A stretch of 34,320 nucleotides of DNA from positions 1-34,320 of IMG/VR virus record IMGVR_UViG_3300034791_000386; one strand, 5' to 3'. The translations under genes were made by a program, and so were the position numbers. Shown here piece by piece: positions 12,779 to 21,056 of the stretch (the first letter of the stretch is position 1; every line of letters begins with the position of its first letter). The notes beneath the pieces are model-generated. The model worked only from the letters and a program-made list of their open reading frames with translations. It ran no database searches and was not told the origin of the DNA. Source of the DNA: a virus.

Positions 12779-15070
12779 TTATATTTTACAGCTTTCGCAG
12801 TCGTCTTCTTCATATTGTGGGCTTTCACCATCGTATGCATGATGGGTCGTTTCATCTGTCATTTCTCCAGCCCCATCAAACGTATTGAAATAGTAAAGTT
12901 GTTTTAATCCGTACTTATATGCAGTTATTAAATCGGTTAACATTATTGACATTGGTATCTTATTATCTTCATAGTGTTCTGGATTATAAGATGTATTTAC
13001 ACTAATGCCTTGATCTATGTATTTTTGAAGAATAGCACAGATCTTAAGATAACCATCAGGAGATTTTTGATCCCACAATAAGTCATACTTATTTTTTAAG
13101 CGAGCATAGCCAGGAACAACCTGAGCCATAACTCCATCCTTACTTTGTTTATAACTAACTAACGCACGAGGTGGTTCTATTCCATTCGTGCTGTTAGAGA
13201 TTTGTGCACTTGTTTCAGCAGGCATTAATGCCATCAGAGTAGAATTGCGAGTACCTGTTTCTTTGAGCTTTTCTCTAAGCTCGTTCCACGGTAGTCTTTC
13301 TTTATGCTCTATCAAATTATCTATTGCACCTTTATATGTATCAATTGGCAACACTCCACGAGCATATTTTGTGTGATTTTTTAAAGTTATTTCACCTTTT
13401 TCTTCAGCTAATTTTTGAGAAGCTTCAATTAAGTAATAAGACCATGCTTCTGCATACTCATCTACTATATCAAAAGCGCCTTCATCATATTTAAGCCCAC
13501 GTTTCGCTAAGAAGTATGCTAGGTTGATTATACCCACACCTAATGGTCTACGCATTCTAGTCCCTCTCTCGGCAGCAGGCACTGGATATGATTGATAATC
13601 CAATAATTCATCTAAAGCTCTTACAGATAAATCACAATACTTTTTAAATTCTGATGGTTCGTTAATAAGACCCCAGTTAATTGCTGATAATGTACATAAT
13701 GAAATTTCACCTTCATCTGGATTATCAGATAATGGACTAGTCGGTAAATCGATTTCACAACATAGATTACTCATACGAATAGGAGCAAGCTTTGGCTCAA
13801 ACGAACCATGCTCATTAGCATGATCTACGTTCATTATATAAATTCTACCTGTGTCTTTTCTTTGCTGCATTAAAGTAGAAAATACATCAGTAGCTGGTAA
13901 TGTCTTCTTTCTAATAGATCGAGTCTTTTCATATTTTTCATATAGTTCTTTAAATCTATCTTGGTCATCAAAGAAAGATTCATATAAACCAGGAACATCG
14001 TTTGGATCAAAGAAAGTAATGTTACCACCAGACAATAATCGTTCATACATTAGTTTATTAATCTGGAATGCATAATCCATATGCCTTACACGGTTTTCTT
14101 CAATGCCTTTATTGTTTTTAAGTACAACAAGATCTTCAAATTCGTAATGCCACATAGGTAGATATACAGTAGCAGCTCCTCCACGAACACCGCCTTGTGA
14201 ACATGACTTGACTGCCGCCTGAAAGTATTTAAGGAATGGAATTAATCCAGTATGTACTACTGAACCGTCACCAACCTTGGATCCTTCAGCTCTTATAGAA
14301 CCCGCTCCAATACCAATGCCGGCTTTCTTACTAATATATTTTACAATCCCGGTGGCAGTAGCATTAATACTATCGAGACTATCACCAGATTCGATAAGCA
14401 CACAGCTTGAAAACTGACGGGTCGGCGTGCGAACACCAGCCATAATAGGCGTAGGTAACGATATATAGAATTGCGAGATAGCATCATAATAATCTTTGAC
14501 ATATTTTGTCCTTTTGTCTTTATCATATTTAGAAAATAGAGTTGCAGATATCATCATGTATAATATTTGCGGAGTTTCGTAATGCTGCTTTGTTTTACGA
14601 TCTTGTACTAGGTATTTACCTCTGAATTGTTCCATACCAGCATAAGTAAACGAATCATCTCTGTCATGTTTAATGTAAGCATCAAGCTCTAATAATTCTT
14701 CGCGAGTATAGTCTTGCATAATAGCACCATCATATACTTTACGATCAATATTATCAATGACAACTTCAACTAGTGAATGCGGAGTATATTGACCATAGAC
14801 TTCTTTACGAAGTTTATAAGATATTAACCTTGCAGCAACAAATTGGTAGTTTGGAGTATGTTCTGATATCAGCTCAGCCGCTGATTTAATAAGAAGCTCA
14901 TGAATATCATAAGCTGGAATTTTATCATACAGTTGTATATTAGCTTTGATTTCTATTTCGGATATTGAAACACCTGAAATATCTTTAACAGCCCATTCTA
15001 AAACTTTGTGTACTTTTTCTAAGTCGAAGTCTTGTGATGTTCCATCCCGTTTGGTTACATGCATTGTCAT
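12779..15070 (-). CDS. nrdA: Class Ia ribonucleotide reductase large subunit
   Basis: The 763-residue subunit reduces NDPs to dNDPs. It has an N-terminal ATP-cone (about residues 2-90), so overall activity control is retained. Active-site residues match E. coli NrdA: Cys223 (SSCVL), Asn435-Cys437-Glu439 (NLCCEI) and Cys459 (SLCTLSAIN). The C-terminal shuttle pair is CESCKI. No intron or homing gene interrupts it. The leader from the promoter at 15114-15142 is about 37 bases. Confidence 0.97.
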   Translation of the reverse strand: MTMHVTKRDGTSQDFDLEKVHKVLEWAVKDISGVSISEIEIKANIQLYDKIPAYDIHELLIKSAAELISEHTPNYQFVAARLISYKLRKEVYGQYTPHSLVEVVIDNIDRKVYDGAIMQDYTREELLELDAYIKHDRDDSFTYAGMEQFRGKYLVQDRKTKQHYETPQILYMMISATLFSKYDKDKRTKYVKDYYDAISQFYISLPTPIMAGVRTPTRQFSSCVLIESGDSLDSINATATGIVKYISKKAGIGIGAGSIRAEGSKVGDGSVVHTGLIPFLKYFQAAVKSCSQGGVRGGAATVYLPMWHYEFEDLVVLKNNKGIEENRVRHMDYAFQINKLMYERLLSGGNITFFDPNDVPGLYESFFDDQDRFKELYEKYEKTRSIRKKTLPATDVFSTLMQQRKDTGRIYIMNVDHANEHGSFEPKLAPIRMSNLCCEIDLPTSPLSDNPDEGEISLCTLSAINWGLINEPSEFKKYCDLSVRALDELLDYQSYPVPAAERGTRMRRPLGVGIINLAYFLAKRGLKYDEGAFDIVDEYAEAWSYYLIEASQKLAEEKGEITLKNHTKYARGVLPIDTYKGAIDNLIEHKERLPWNELREKLKETGTRNSTLMALMPAETSAQISNSTNGIEPPRALVSYKQSKDGVMAQVVPGYARLKNKYDLLWDQKSPDGYLKICAILQKYIDQGISVNTSYNPEHYEDNKIPMSIMLTDLITAYKYGLKQLYYFNTFDGAGEMTDETTHHAYDGESPQYEEDDCESCKI

Positions 15071-15113
15071 ATTTTATCCATTATTAATGTTAGTTTATCA
15101 TAATATACTATAT

Positions 15114-15142
15114 ATTATAACACAGAATTCAGCATTTGTAAA
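15114..15142 (-). promoter_or_regulatory. Sigma70-type promoter, cassette copy 4
   Basis: Minus strand: -35 TTTACA (15142-15137), 17-base spacer ending TTCTGTGT, -10 TATAAT (15119-15114). It starts four bases after the stop of the membrane protein gene and drives the nrd operon. Confidence 0.87.
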
Positions 15143-15145
15143 CTG

Positions 15146-15517
15146 TTATTTTACTTTATTTAGGTGTTTTGCTATTTGTCGTGCATGAACTTCAAATAGT
15201 GTATTAACATCTTCTTCTATAGCATCTATTCTATCTACGAGATCTTCATATCCATCAAATCCATCAAGTCCACATGGGAAGTGAGCCTTTTGTTCTAACT
15301 CTTGAATTCTTTTAGCCATTAAAGGGTACTGTTTAATAAACTTAGCGTCCTTCTTAGCTAGCTCAAGATCATACTTTACTGCGACGTATTGCATAAAGGT
15401 ATCTACTTTCTTTTGGAACCAAATACCTATTGTAGTACCTTGGAACCAAGCATAGAAAGATGAACCAATGATAGATGATAACACTGACTTTAATGTTAAT
15501 ATTAATAGCCAATGCAT
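15146..15517 (-). CDS. Membrane protein with helical cytoplasmic domain
   Basis: The ATG at 15517 (123 residues) is preferred: GGAG lies nine bases upstream and the lipase stop ends two bases before it. The protein has one N-terminal membrane segment (about residues 3-25, WLLILTLKSVLSSIIGSSFY), a basic/aromatic juncture (FQKKVDTFMQYVAVKY) and a charged helical tail (LVDRIDAIEEDVNTLFEVHA). It is the last gene of the spanin-lipase group, so a lysis or membrane role is plausible. No family recognised. Confidence 0.75.
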   Translation of the reverse strand: MHWLLILTLKSVLSSIIGSSFYAWFQGTTIGIWFQKKVDTFMQYVAVKYDLELAKKDAKFIKQYPLMAKRIQELEQKAHFPCGLDGFDGYEDLVDRIDAIEEDVNTLFEVHARQIAKHLNKVK

Positions 15518-15518
15518 T

Positions 15519-16280
15519 TTACTTCTCTCCGGCAGATAGCTTTCTAATAGCTTGTACATAGTTAGGCATTCCATGGTCTACTACACCATCAAAGAACTTC
15601 CAACGTTTCCATGATTGACCAATACCCTTAAAGAAATCTCTCCATGATGGACCATCAGCTTTATTACCATCACAATCAAAGTAAATCATTTCTCCATGAT
15701 GTACAAATCCTAACCACGCTGGTGGCATTCTACATACTATATCATTGTTATTCATCATTCGGTAATGATCACATTTAATATTTTTTATAAAGAGTGGACC
15801 TCCAACTCTTGGTGAACCAAAGGTAAAGAGTTCTTGAGGGCAATAACGTGTGGCACTAATAGTAGCCATAGCAGCACCTAGACTATGCCCAGTGAAATAT
15901 ACATCTTTGCTTTTCTTTAATTGACTATTCTTATCTAAGATTTTTACGATTTCCATCCATACATCATCTACTTCTTGTTGGAAACCACCATGGACTTTAC
16001 CACCAGCAACAGCACTATTCTTAATAACTTTTAGATCTGCCAATACGTCATTTAATTTAGCAGGTTCTGTACCTCTAAACGCAAACCAAAGGTTGTGGGG
16101 ATCTTTAGCTACTAATACCTCAGCACCATCAACACTAATTAAATTGGCATTGGTAAAACCTAGGTTTTTACATGCTTCAGCTGCAGGCTTAGGATCCATA
16201 TAGGCAATGGCCGACAACTGAGCTGCTATATCTGCTCTTTCCCATACTGTCATTGTATCTTTTATTCTACTTGTCGCCAT
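15519..16280 (-). CDS. Class 3 lipase/phospholipase-like hydrolase
   Basis: The ATG at 16280 (253 residues) has GGAG seven bases upstream. The alpha/beta hydrolase nucleophile elbow GHSLGAA (131-137, Ser133) is followed by ELFTFGSPRVGG, a class 3 lipase hallmark. A catalytic Asp is likely in NNNDIVCRMPP and His in VVDHGMPNY. FAFRGTE supplies the oxyanion region. No signal peptide is seen, so it acts in the cytoplasm, or after lysis, unless carried by a holin. Its place directly after the spanin pair suggests membrane phospholipid attack during lysis; a virion role is an alternative. Confidence 0.87.
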   Translation of the reverse strand: MATSRIKDTMTVWERADIAAQLSAIAYMDPKPAAEACKNLGFTNANLISVDGAEVLVAKDPHNLWFAFRGTEPAKLNDVLADLKVIKNSAVAGGKVHGGFQQEVDDVWMEIVKILDKNSQLKKSKDVYFTGHSLGAAMATISATRYCPQELFTFGSPRVGGPLFIKNIKCDHYRMMNNNDIVCRMPPAWLGFVHHGEMIYFDCDGNKADGPSWRDFFKGIGQSWKRWKFFDGVVDHGMPNYVQAIRKLSAGEK

Positions 16281-16767
16281 CGGTTTTCTCCACTTTAATT
16301 TCAACTGCTGCAGCATCTTCATCATTTATTGTAACATTCCTATAGTACACTATCACTTCGCCCAGCTGATTTATATATCTTTTAATTTCTTGAGTGTTAT
16401 AAGACATAAGCTCGTAATCCGCAATTGTCATTGCTACGAATACTACATCACCCCCATTCTTTTTCTTGATATCATCTACGAATCTATCAAAATATGTATA
16501 CCCTTCTGGATATAAATCTTCTCTACCCAATTTACAATTGGACTTTTTAGTTTCAGGATCTTTAAGACATCCTTCGATGATTTTAGCATCTGAAACAACA
16601 TACCACTTAGGTTCTTTTAACTTTATCGCTCTTGGTAATACTGGTTGTATTATTTCAATCTGAACAGGCTTACTTATAATCTGGACTTCTCTAGGAGCTT
16701 GTTGAAGTAGACTACAACCACTAATCGTTAAGAGTGCTAATACGAACGCTATCGTTTTGAATCGCAT
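16267..16767 (-). CDS. o-spanin-like outer-membrane lipoprotein (Rz1-like)
   Basis: The ATG at 16767 has a near-perfect ribosome site (AAGGAGGT, five bases). The 166-residue product has a lipoprotein signal ending TISGC (Cys18). The early mature part is Pro/Val-rich (VQIEIIQPVLPRAIKLKEP), as in Rz1 proteins, but the rest is a longer, mixed domain with a Cys pair. It overlaps the i-spanin gene by 47 bases, the usual Rz/Rz1 layout. It is long for an o-spanin; the call relies on lipobox, overlap and neighbour. Confidence 0.72.
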   Translation of the reverse strand: MRFKTIAFVLALLTISGCSLLQQAPREVQIISKPVQIEIIQPVLPRAIKLKEPKWYVVSDAKIIEGCLKDPETKKSNCKLGREDLYPEGYTYFDRFVDDIKKKNGGDVVFVAMTIADYELMSYNTQEIKRYINQLGEVIVYYRNVTINDEDAAAVEIKVEKTDGDK

Positions 16768-17113
16768 CGAATACCTCCTTTGTTCCATTATTAATTTTCT
16801 TCTCTACTAATCCGGGTTTAGCGCTAGCTAGTTTTCCAAGATTATGTCTACGGAAAACATCTAAGTATTCAGTCATTTGACTTTGGTATACTTCATTTTG
16901 GACTTGTTGACCTTGCAAAGCTTTAGATGTCTTTTCAAAGTTTTCTGTGATGGCCGCGATAGCAGCTTTTTGCTCTTGGTCTCTTAGATCTTGCGCTAAG
17001 ATAACTTTTGATTGTTCTTCTAGTTTGTTAATCATTGGTACTACTGTGAAGTTATAATAGATATACCCTCCAAGTGACATAGCAACGATGATACCTATTA
17101 ATATTTTTGACAT
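16721..17113 (-). CDS. i-spanin-like inner-membrane protein (Rz-like)
   Basis: The 130-residue protein has an N-terminal signal anchor (about residues 4-25, ILIGIIVAMSLGGYIYYNF), then a periplasmic coiled coil rich in Gln, Glu and Lys (LRDQEQKAAIAAITENFEK) and a C-terminal region with KKINNGTKEVFDAI. This is the classic Rz architecture. The downstream lipoprotein gene begins inside it. Spanins fuse inner and outer membranes in the last step of lysis. Confidence 0.78.
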   Translation of the reverse strand: MSKILIGIIVAMSLGGYIYYNFTVVPMINKLEEQSKVILAQDLRDQEQKAAIAAITENFEKTSKALQGQQVQNEVYQSQMTEYLDVFRRHNLGKLASAKPGLVEKKINNGTKEVFDAIQNDSVRISTLND

Positions 17114-17116
17114 AAT

Positions 17117-17317
17117 TTACTCTGCTTGTTTTTTAGCTTCTCTCTTTGTCTTTTTAGCCAACATTCTTTCAACAAATTTCCGGCCCGCTGTTGTTCTTCC
17201 GTCATACGTAGGAACTTTCTTTTTCTTTTTATCATGTACTGCATCTGATGGCATAGACACTCCGCCTCCACCAACACTATTTGCTGCGTCTTCCCATACT
17301 TCTAGAAACTTTTTCAT
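17117..17317 (-). CDS. Small basic protein with capsid-targeting-like leader
   Basis: The 66-residue protein begins MKKFLEVWEDAANS, fitting the leader pattern described at 23660-24901 (cleavage after VWE). The rest is SVGGGGVSMPSDAVHDKKKK, then YDGRTTAGRKFVERMLAKKT, strongly basic. I know related proteins in marine T4-like phages with the GGGVSMP and DGRTxAGRKFV segments. It overlaps the preceding gene by ATGA. Probably a packaged internal protein; function unknown. Confidence 0.72.
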   Translation of the reverse strand: MKKFLEVWEDAANSVGGGGVSMPSDAVHDKKKKKVPTYDGRTTAGRKFVERMLAKKTKREAKKQAE

Positions 17318-17907
17318 TTTTTTAGATCCATACTAGTAACTAGTATTTTTTGTTTAGTTAATACGTGTTCTACCTGATATACATTCAAACCAAAAATACT
17401 ACCATAAGGTTCCATAAAATTAAAAACTTGTACCTTAGTATTTATACCAGCAATTAAGTCACCGGTGACTGGTGATGCAATATGTTCTTTTAATGTATAT
17501 GTTCCTGGGCATAACTTGTTATTCTTATCAAACCAAGCAGCGCTTTCTGAAAGATCGATTGTTTCTTCTAGATCTTTTAAGACATTACTCATAATATCTC
17601 TAATTTCATCTTCAGTAAGATCAGTGTTTTCTTTAATTAAAAACAATGCTGATGCATAAGATGCTAGTTTACTTTTTCCGAATGGTAACTTATTAAGTAA
17701 TCGTTTAACATTAAAAACTAATCTATGAAAAACAGTATAAGCGGATTTTTCTTGAGGAGTTTTTCTATCAGCAGCCTTTTTTAAAGTTTTACCTTGGTCA
17801 TCTATAACTCCAAGATCAAAAGCTTCCATCTTATTCCAAGGCGTAACAAGCAACTTTAGAAACCTAAACGCGTAAAATAAATCTGCTGTTCTGGATACTA
17901 TGCTCAT
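17314..17907 (-). CDS. Conserved T4-like phage protein, unknown function
   Basis: The 197-residue protein starts MSIVSRTADLFYAFRFLKLL, contains VTPWNKMEAFDLGVIDDQGK, KSAYTVFHRLVFNVKRLLNK and GKSKLASYASALFLIKENT, and ends with a beta-rich region (VFNFMEPYGSIFGLNVYQVE). I recall homologues near structural genes in marine T4-like phages without assigned role. It is coupled at both ends (TAATG upstream, ATGA downstream). No enzymatic motif was seen; the N-terminal hydrophobic helix is too charged for a sure membrane segment. Confidence 0.8.
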   Translation of the reverse strand: MSIVSRTADLFYAFRFLKLLVTPWNKMEAFDLGVIDDQGKTLKKAADRKTPQEKSAYTVFHRLVFNVKRLLNKLPFGKSKLASYASALFLIKENTDLTEDEIRDIMSNVLKDLEETIDLSESAAWFDKNNKLCPGTYTLKEHIASPVTGDLIAGINTKVQVFNFMEPYGSIFGLNVYQVEHVLTKQKILVTSMDLKK

Positions 17908-18278
17908 TAAATATTCCTTAGTCTGTTTATAACTAATTTATCCAAAGGGATTTCGACCTTATAATCTTCTGGTAAATAATGTAGAAATACTAAAAATGTT
18001 TTTAAAGTTGTGTAGTGCTCAGGTTCAACTTTAAACCACATCATTCTATTAGCAGCATTAATACCAAACACGTTGTATAAAATAATAATATGGTTTAATA
18101 TTAACCTTTCTTGTAAATCACCAGATTGTTCATAACGTCTAAGCAATCTCTTTAGATACTTAAATCTTGTTAAATCTTCTTTAAACTCTTCGACGTCAGT
18201 ACACTCTGGATTATTATAGTGCTGTGACGCGAAGAGCTCGAAGTTCCTACTTGTAAGCTTATCAAATATCTTCATCAT
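17907..18278 (-). CDS. Conserved T4-like phage protein, unknown function
   Basis: The 123-residue protein MMKIFDKLTSRNFELFASQH ... CTDVEEFKEDLTRFKYLKRL ... RLILNHIIILYNVFGINAA ... is all-helical by appearance. It pairs with the following gene (TAATG), an order I know from marine T4-like phages. No ribosome site is clear before the double ATG, though an AT-rich TATAAT lies just upstream. Function not known. Confidence 0.78.
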   Translation of the reverse strand: MMKIFDKLTSRNFELFASQHYNNPECTDVEEFKEDLTRFKYLKRLLRRYEQSGDLQERLILNHIIILYNVFGINAANRMMWFKVEPEHYTTLKTFLVFLHYLPEDYKVEIPLDKLVINRLRNI

Positions 18279-18296
18279 ATATTATATATAATCGTT

Positions 18297-18310
18297 TAAT
18301 TAGCTAATTA
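18297..18310. repeat. 14-base perfect palindrome
   Basis: TAATTAGCTAATTA overlaps the stop codon of the gene at 18308-19480 and lies about 20 bases before the next start. It has no U tract, so it is not a typical terminator. A protein-binding site or mRNA-processing hairpin is possible. Confidence 0.5.
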
Positions 18311-19480
18311 GTCTTCCTCATTATCAGCTTCATAATTAGCATCAACATAATCAAAGAATTTCTTCTTATTGTCACCTTCTAATTCACCAGGTGAAGTAAC
18401 ACCAAACTTTTTAAGAGCAGACTTAAAGAATTTCTGATATCTTTCTTTATCTTCTTGCATCTTAGTTTTAGCTTCATTTATAGCAAGAGCCTCATCAACT
18501 ACAGATTCAGTAACTTCTTCATTAGCCAATTGTAAAGCAGCTGCTACTTCTTTATCTTTAGACAAACCTTTCTGCATCTTTTCGATTTTCTTAACAGCAC
18601 CAGTCATATTACCACCCATCTTAAGAGCAGTTTCTACAGCTTTCTTAACTAATTTCTTATCAGCAGCTTCGTCAAGTTCGGCAGACTCATTCATCTTTTG
18701 GATATCGCCTGGCTTCATTCCTGGCCAGTTAGAATCAGGATGAATATTCTTCTGACCCTTTGGTGGTTTAACTTTCCACACTATAGCTTGTTTTGCTTCG
18801 TCAAGATCTTCTTTAATATTTTCTACAGCTTTAATTAGATCTTGAACAGTATACTTCTTCTTAGGATTTAGAGCATCGCCCAAAGCTATTTTATCTGGAA
18901 ATTTAGTCTTTTTGCTAGCAATTAAATGTTCACCATCAAAATATAAACCTTTAGCTTTTGTAGCTTTCTTTAAAAACCTAGAAAGTGTCATTTGAGGAAT
19001 ATCAGAAGCCAGTTCTTTAGGATCTACTTTAGCAGAATTTTCTTCTAAGTCTTCATCTTCATCTTCGTCGTCGTAGTCTTCGCACTTATATTCTTTACCA
19101 GCTACTGTAAAGGTTAGATCACCTTTATCTCTAGCAGCCATTAAAGCTTTAGTGAAAGCATTGCCTTCCTTTTCAACTTTCTTTTCTTCCTTTACAACTG
19201 TTCCATCTTCCTTTGCTCCAGACTTCTTGGCTTTATGTGAAGCTTTAAAATCCTTTTCGCCTTTAGCTTTAGGTTCACCAGCTTCTTCAACTTCTGGCTT
19301 ATCATGGGTGTAACCTTTATCAGCAAGAGCTTTATGCTCTGCTTCATCTTTGGCTACTTTTTTCTCGCCTTCAGGACTCCACATATCATGTGGAAAATTT
19401 CCTTCTTCTTTTACTTTACCTTCCAGCACGGCACTTACTGCTGCGGCGACGCTTAAGGTATCTTTATCTTGCAGTCTCAT
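18308..19480 (-). CDS. Highly charged scaffold/internal-type protein
   Basis: The 390-residue protein is low in complexity: Lys/Glu-rich with an acidic run (DDEDEDEDLEE, about 136-146). Several L/I-x-E|A/G/N sites typical of T4 prohead protease (AVLE|G near residue 20, LDE|A, INE|A) are scattered through it. The middle (KLASDIPQMTLSRFLKKATK reads as a folded part) and a C-terminal domain (FFKSALKKFGVTSPGELEGD, then KKKFFDYVDANYEADNEED) recall the ends of other marine phage capsid-associated proteins. Best guess is a prohead core or packaged protein. GGAG ribosome site is clear. Confidence 0.75.
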   Translation of the reverse strand: MRLQDKDTLSVAAAVSAVLEGKVKEEGNFPHDMWSPEGEKKVAKDEAEHKALADKGYTHDKPEVEEAGEPKAKGEKDFKASHKAKKSGAKEDGTVVKEEKKVEKEGNAFTKALMAARDKGDLTFTVAGKEYKCEDYDDEDEDEDLEENSAKVDPKELASDIPQMTLSRFLKKATKAKGLYFDGEHLIASKKTKFPDKIALGDALNPKKKYTVQDLIKAVENIKEDLDEAKQAIVWKVKPPKGQKNIHPDSNWPGMKPGDIQKMNESAELDEAADKKLVKKAVETALKMGGNMTGAVKKIEKMQKGLSKDKEVAAALQLANEEVTESVVDEALAINEAKTKMQEDKERYQKFFKSALKKFGVTSPGELEGDNKKKFFDYVDANYEADNEED

Positions 19481-19490
19481 ATTAGTTCTC

Positions 19491-19790
19491 CTATGGTATA
19501 ACTAGCATTCCTGTGATAGCTGTGGCAGCACCAGCAATTACTATCCAGAATAATTTATTAATTATGTTTACAGTTGCCGCGTTTTCACGGACCAACTTAT
19601 CTAAACTATCTACTCTATTTATAAGAATTAATAGTTGTTCTCCTTGTTGCTTACAAATTTCAGTAATAGTAATAATTTTCTCTTCAGCTCTTGCTAAAGA
19701 AATAATAGCATCTGACATCTGATCAATTTTTATTTCGATCCGATCGAGACGAGCATTTGATTCATCACGTTGTTGTTGTACACTAGCCAT
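19491..19790 (-). CDS. Coiled-coil protein with C-terminal membrane anchor
   Basis: The 99-residue protein is an amphipathic coiled coil (about residues 8-70: RLDRIEIKIDQMSDAIISLA ... LLILINRVDSLDKLV) followed by a hydrophobic C-terminal segment (FWIVIAGAATAITGMLVIP). Such tail-anchored phage proteins are sometimes annotated as holin-like or hemolysin XhlA-like. It lies among putative head proteins rather than next to lysozyme. Function open. Confidence 0.72.
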   Translation of the reverse strand: MASVQQQRDESNARLDRIEIKIDQMSDAIISLARAEEKIITITEICKQQGEQLLILINRVDSLDKLVRENAATVNIINKLFWIVIAGAATAITGMLVIP

Positions 19791-20079
19791 ATTTGTAAAT
19801 CCTACATTTTAAGGGTGTTACCCCTTTGATTAACCTATGGTACTCACAGCGTTTAATATCAAACACCATACCTTTTTTTAATAGCCAGGGTAGACATTTC
19901 TGTAATTGAAATTGCCATCCTTCACCATCTAAAATTTCTATTTCTCTATCTTCAAAGTCTCTATGCCAAACGAATTCAGCATCATCGCAGGTCGGGTCGA
20001 AAGTTCTTATCTCTCCATCTTCCCAATACGGTTTACCAAAAGTAAGATCCACCACCTTTAAGCCCCAAGTCCTTAGCAT
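19783..20079 (-). CDS. Cupin-like small protein
   Basis: The protein, up to 98 residues, has a cupin-style pattern: AEFVWHRDFEDREIEIL, GEGWQFQ, LKKGMVFDIKRCEYHRLIKG. WHRD and YHR would supply metal-binding residues of the two cupin motifs (His, Asp/Glu, His). The first 47 bases overlap the previous gene and the ATG at 20079 has no ribosome site; a GTG at 20055 with GGGG upstream may be the true start (90 residues). Similar single-domain cupins occur in marine phages. Substrate unknown. Confidence 0.72.
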   Translation of the reverse strand: MLRTWGLKVVDLTFGKPYWEDGEIRTFDPTCDDAEFVWHRDFEDREIEILDGEGWQFQLQKCLPWLLKKGMVFDIKRCEYHRLIKGVTPLKCRIYKYG

Positions 20080-20410
20080 ACTTTGGGAGACGACATGCCC
20101 AATAGCCTGCTTTCATTTTATCGGTTTTAGTATCACAGTTGTGACGAGATGCGAAATTTCTTGCTGCATCTCTATCTCCAATCTTTGATGTTAAACCGCC
20201 CTTTTCGTCGCCAAATTCTATTTTCTTTACGTTTCCAGTCTTAGGATTTTTAACGTAAACAACGTATTTCTTTTTGCCGCTTGATCGCTTAGGTTTATTT
20301 AACTCAGGATCTGCCGCTTCGTCTATTTCTATCATAGGCTGTTCTAAAGGAACTTGAATGCCTTCATATAGACCGAATCTTTCTTCAATATGCTCTAAGA
20401 ACGAATGCAC
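20033..20410 (-). CDS. DUF5872-like protein with capsid-targeting-like leader
   Basis: A GTG start overlaps the previous stop (TAGTG). The 125-residue product begins MHSFLEHIEERFGLYEGIQV (possible cleavage after HIE or LYE), then an acidic linker (IEIDEAADPEL). The C-terminal domain (about 48-125) is KYVVYVKNPKTGNVKKIEFG, then SKIGDRDAARNFASRHNC, MKAGYWACRLPKYAKDLGL and GGSYFW, a small basic domain known as DUF5872 in marine phages. It is Cys/His containing (RHNC, WACR). Binding to nucleic acid is plausible but unproven. Confidence 0.8.
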   Translation of the reverse strand: MHSFLEHIEERFGLYEGIQVPLEQPMIEIDEAADPELNKPKRSSGKKKYVVYVKNPKTGNVKKIEFGDEKGGLTSKIGDRDAARNFASRHNCDTKTDKMKAGYWACRLPKYAKDLGLKGGGSYFW

Positions 20411-20616
20411 TATTTATCCTTTACAGCTTTTAGTCCACCTGGAAAATCAAAAGCTTTTGGATCACCTAAATTCTTAGCACCTTTCTTTAATGCTTCAGCA
20501 GAATTCCTAGCTTTTACTACAACCTTTTGGCCTTTCTTTAATTTGTTAATAGGCTTTTCAACAGTAACTGTCCAAAATTCCATACCTTCATTTCTTATTT
20601 CTTTAAACGTTTTCAT
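20410..20616 (-). CDS. Small basic protein with capsid-targeting-like leader
   Basis: The 68-residue protein starts MKTFKEIRNEGMEFW, one of the clearest leader copies (cleavage expected after RNE). The mature part, WTVTVEKPINKLKKGQKVVV and KARNSAEALKKGAKNLG, is basic and looks like a beta-alpha fold. Coupled to neighbours by TAATG and TAGTG. Possibly an internal head protein that is ejected with DNA. No family recognised. Confidence 0.75.
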   Translation of the reverse strand: MKTFKEIRNEGMEFWTVTVEKPINKLKKGQKVVVKARNSAEALKKGAKNLGDPKAFDFPGGLKAVKDK

Positions 20617-21056
20617 TACGTCCCCTTTATAGTTCTTACTATTTTGCTTGTTATCATTTTAATAGCAGTCATATAGGCAAAACCTAGTCCGAAAACTGCA
20701 TGAAATGTATGATTCTTTTCTATTTCGGATTTAGGGCCTAGCTTCTTAGTCCAGTTATCTACCCACTCCCCTTTGTATCTTAACACCGCGTGTGATACTT
20801 TCCACTTACTCGGGCCAACTAAACAAATACCAGCTTGATGGGTAATTAACAGCCACCACATTTTAAGGTGAGATTCTCCACATAGTCTATATAGAACAGA
20901 CAATGCATAGTCTTCGCAATCACCAACATACTTACCTTCTGCATCTTCTGAATAGATAATCTTCCAAGCATCTTTCATACCGTACTGCTCTGAATCTAAT
21001 CTATACTTCCATTTAGCATTGAAAGCTTTTACTATCTTCTGGTCTTCTTTATTCAT
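20616..21056 (-). CDS. Transglutaminase-like cysteine protease family protein
   Basis: ATG 21056 (146 residues) is in an ATGA overlap and has AAGGA eight bases upstream. The Cys-His-Asp triad of bacterial transglutaminase-like cysteine proteinases is visible: VGDCEDYAL (Cys47), SHAVLRYKG (His89) and EWVDNW (Asp100). The C-terminal stretch HAVFGLGFAYMTAIKMITSK is hydrophobic and may touch a membrane. It has no leader, unlike its neighbours. Substrate unknown; head maturation or cell-wall action are both possible. Confidence 0.8.
   Translation of the reverse strand: MNKEDQKIVKAFNAKWKYRLDSEQYGMKDAWKIIYSEDAEGKYVGDCEDYALSVLYRLCGESHLKMWWLLITHQAGICLVGPSKWKVSHAVLRYKGEWVDNWTKKLGPKSEIEKNHTFHAVFGLGFAYMTAIKMITSKIVRTIKGT

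Noticed and set aside
16267-17113. Reading the spanin pair as part of the curli system because of its lipoprotein
   Set aside because: The overlap, membrane anchor plus coiled coil and Pro-rich lipoprotein match Rz/Rz1; there is no CsgE or CsgG similarity.
18279-18307. TATAAT just before the gene at 17907-18278 as a seventh promoter
   Set aside because: Only two bases separate it from the ATG, no -35 match at 17 bases and no CTGTG element.
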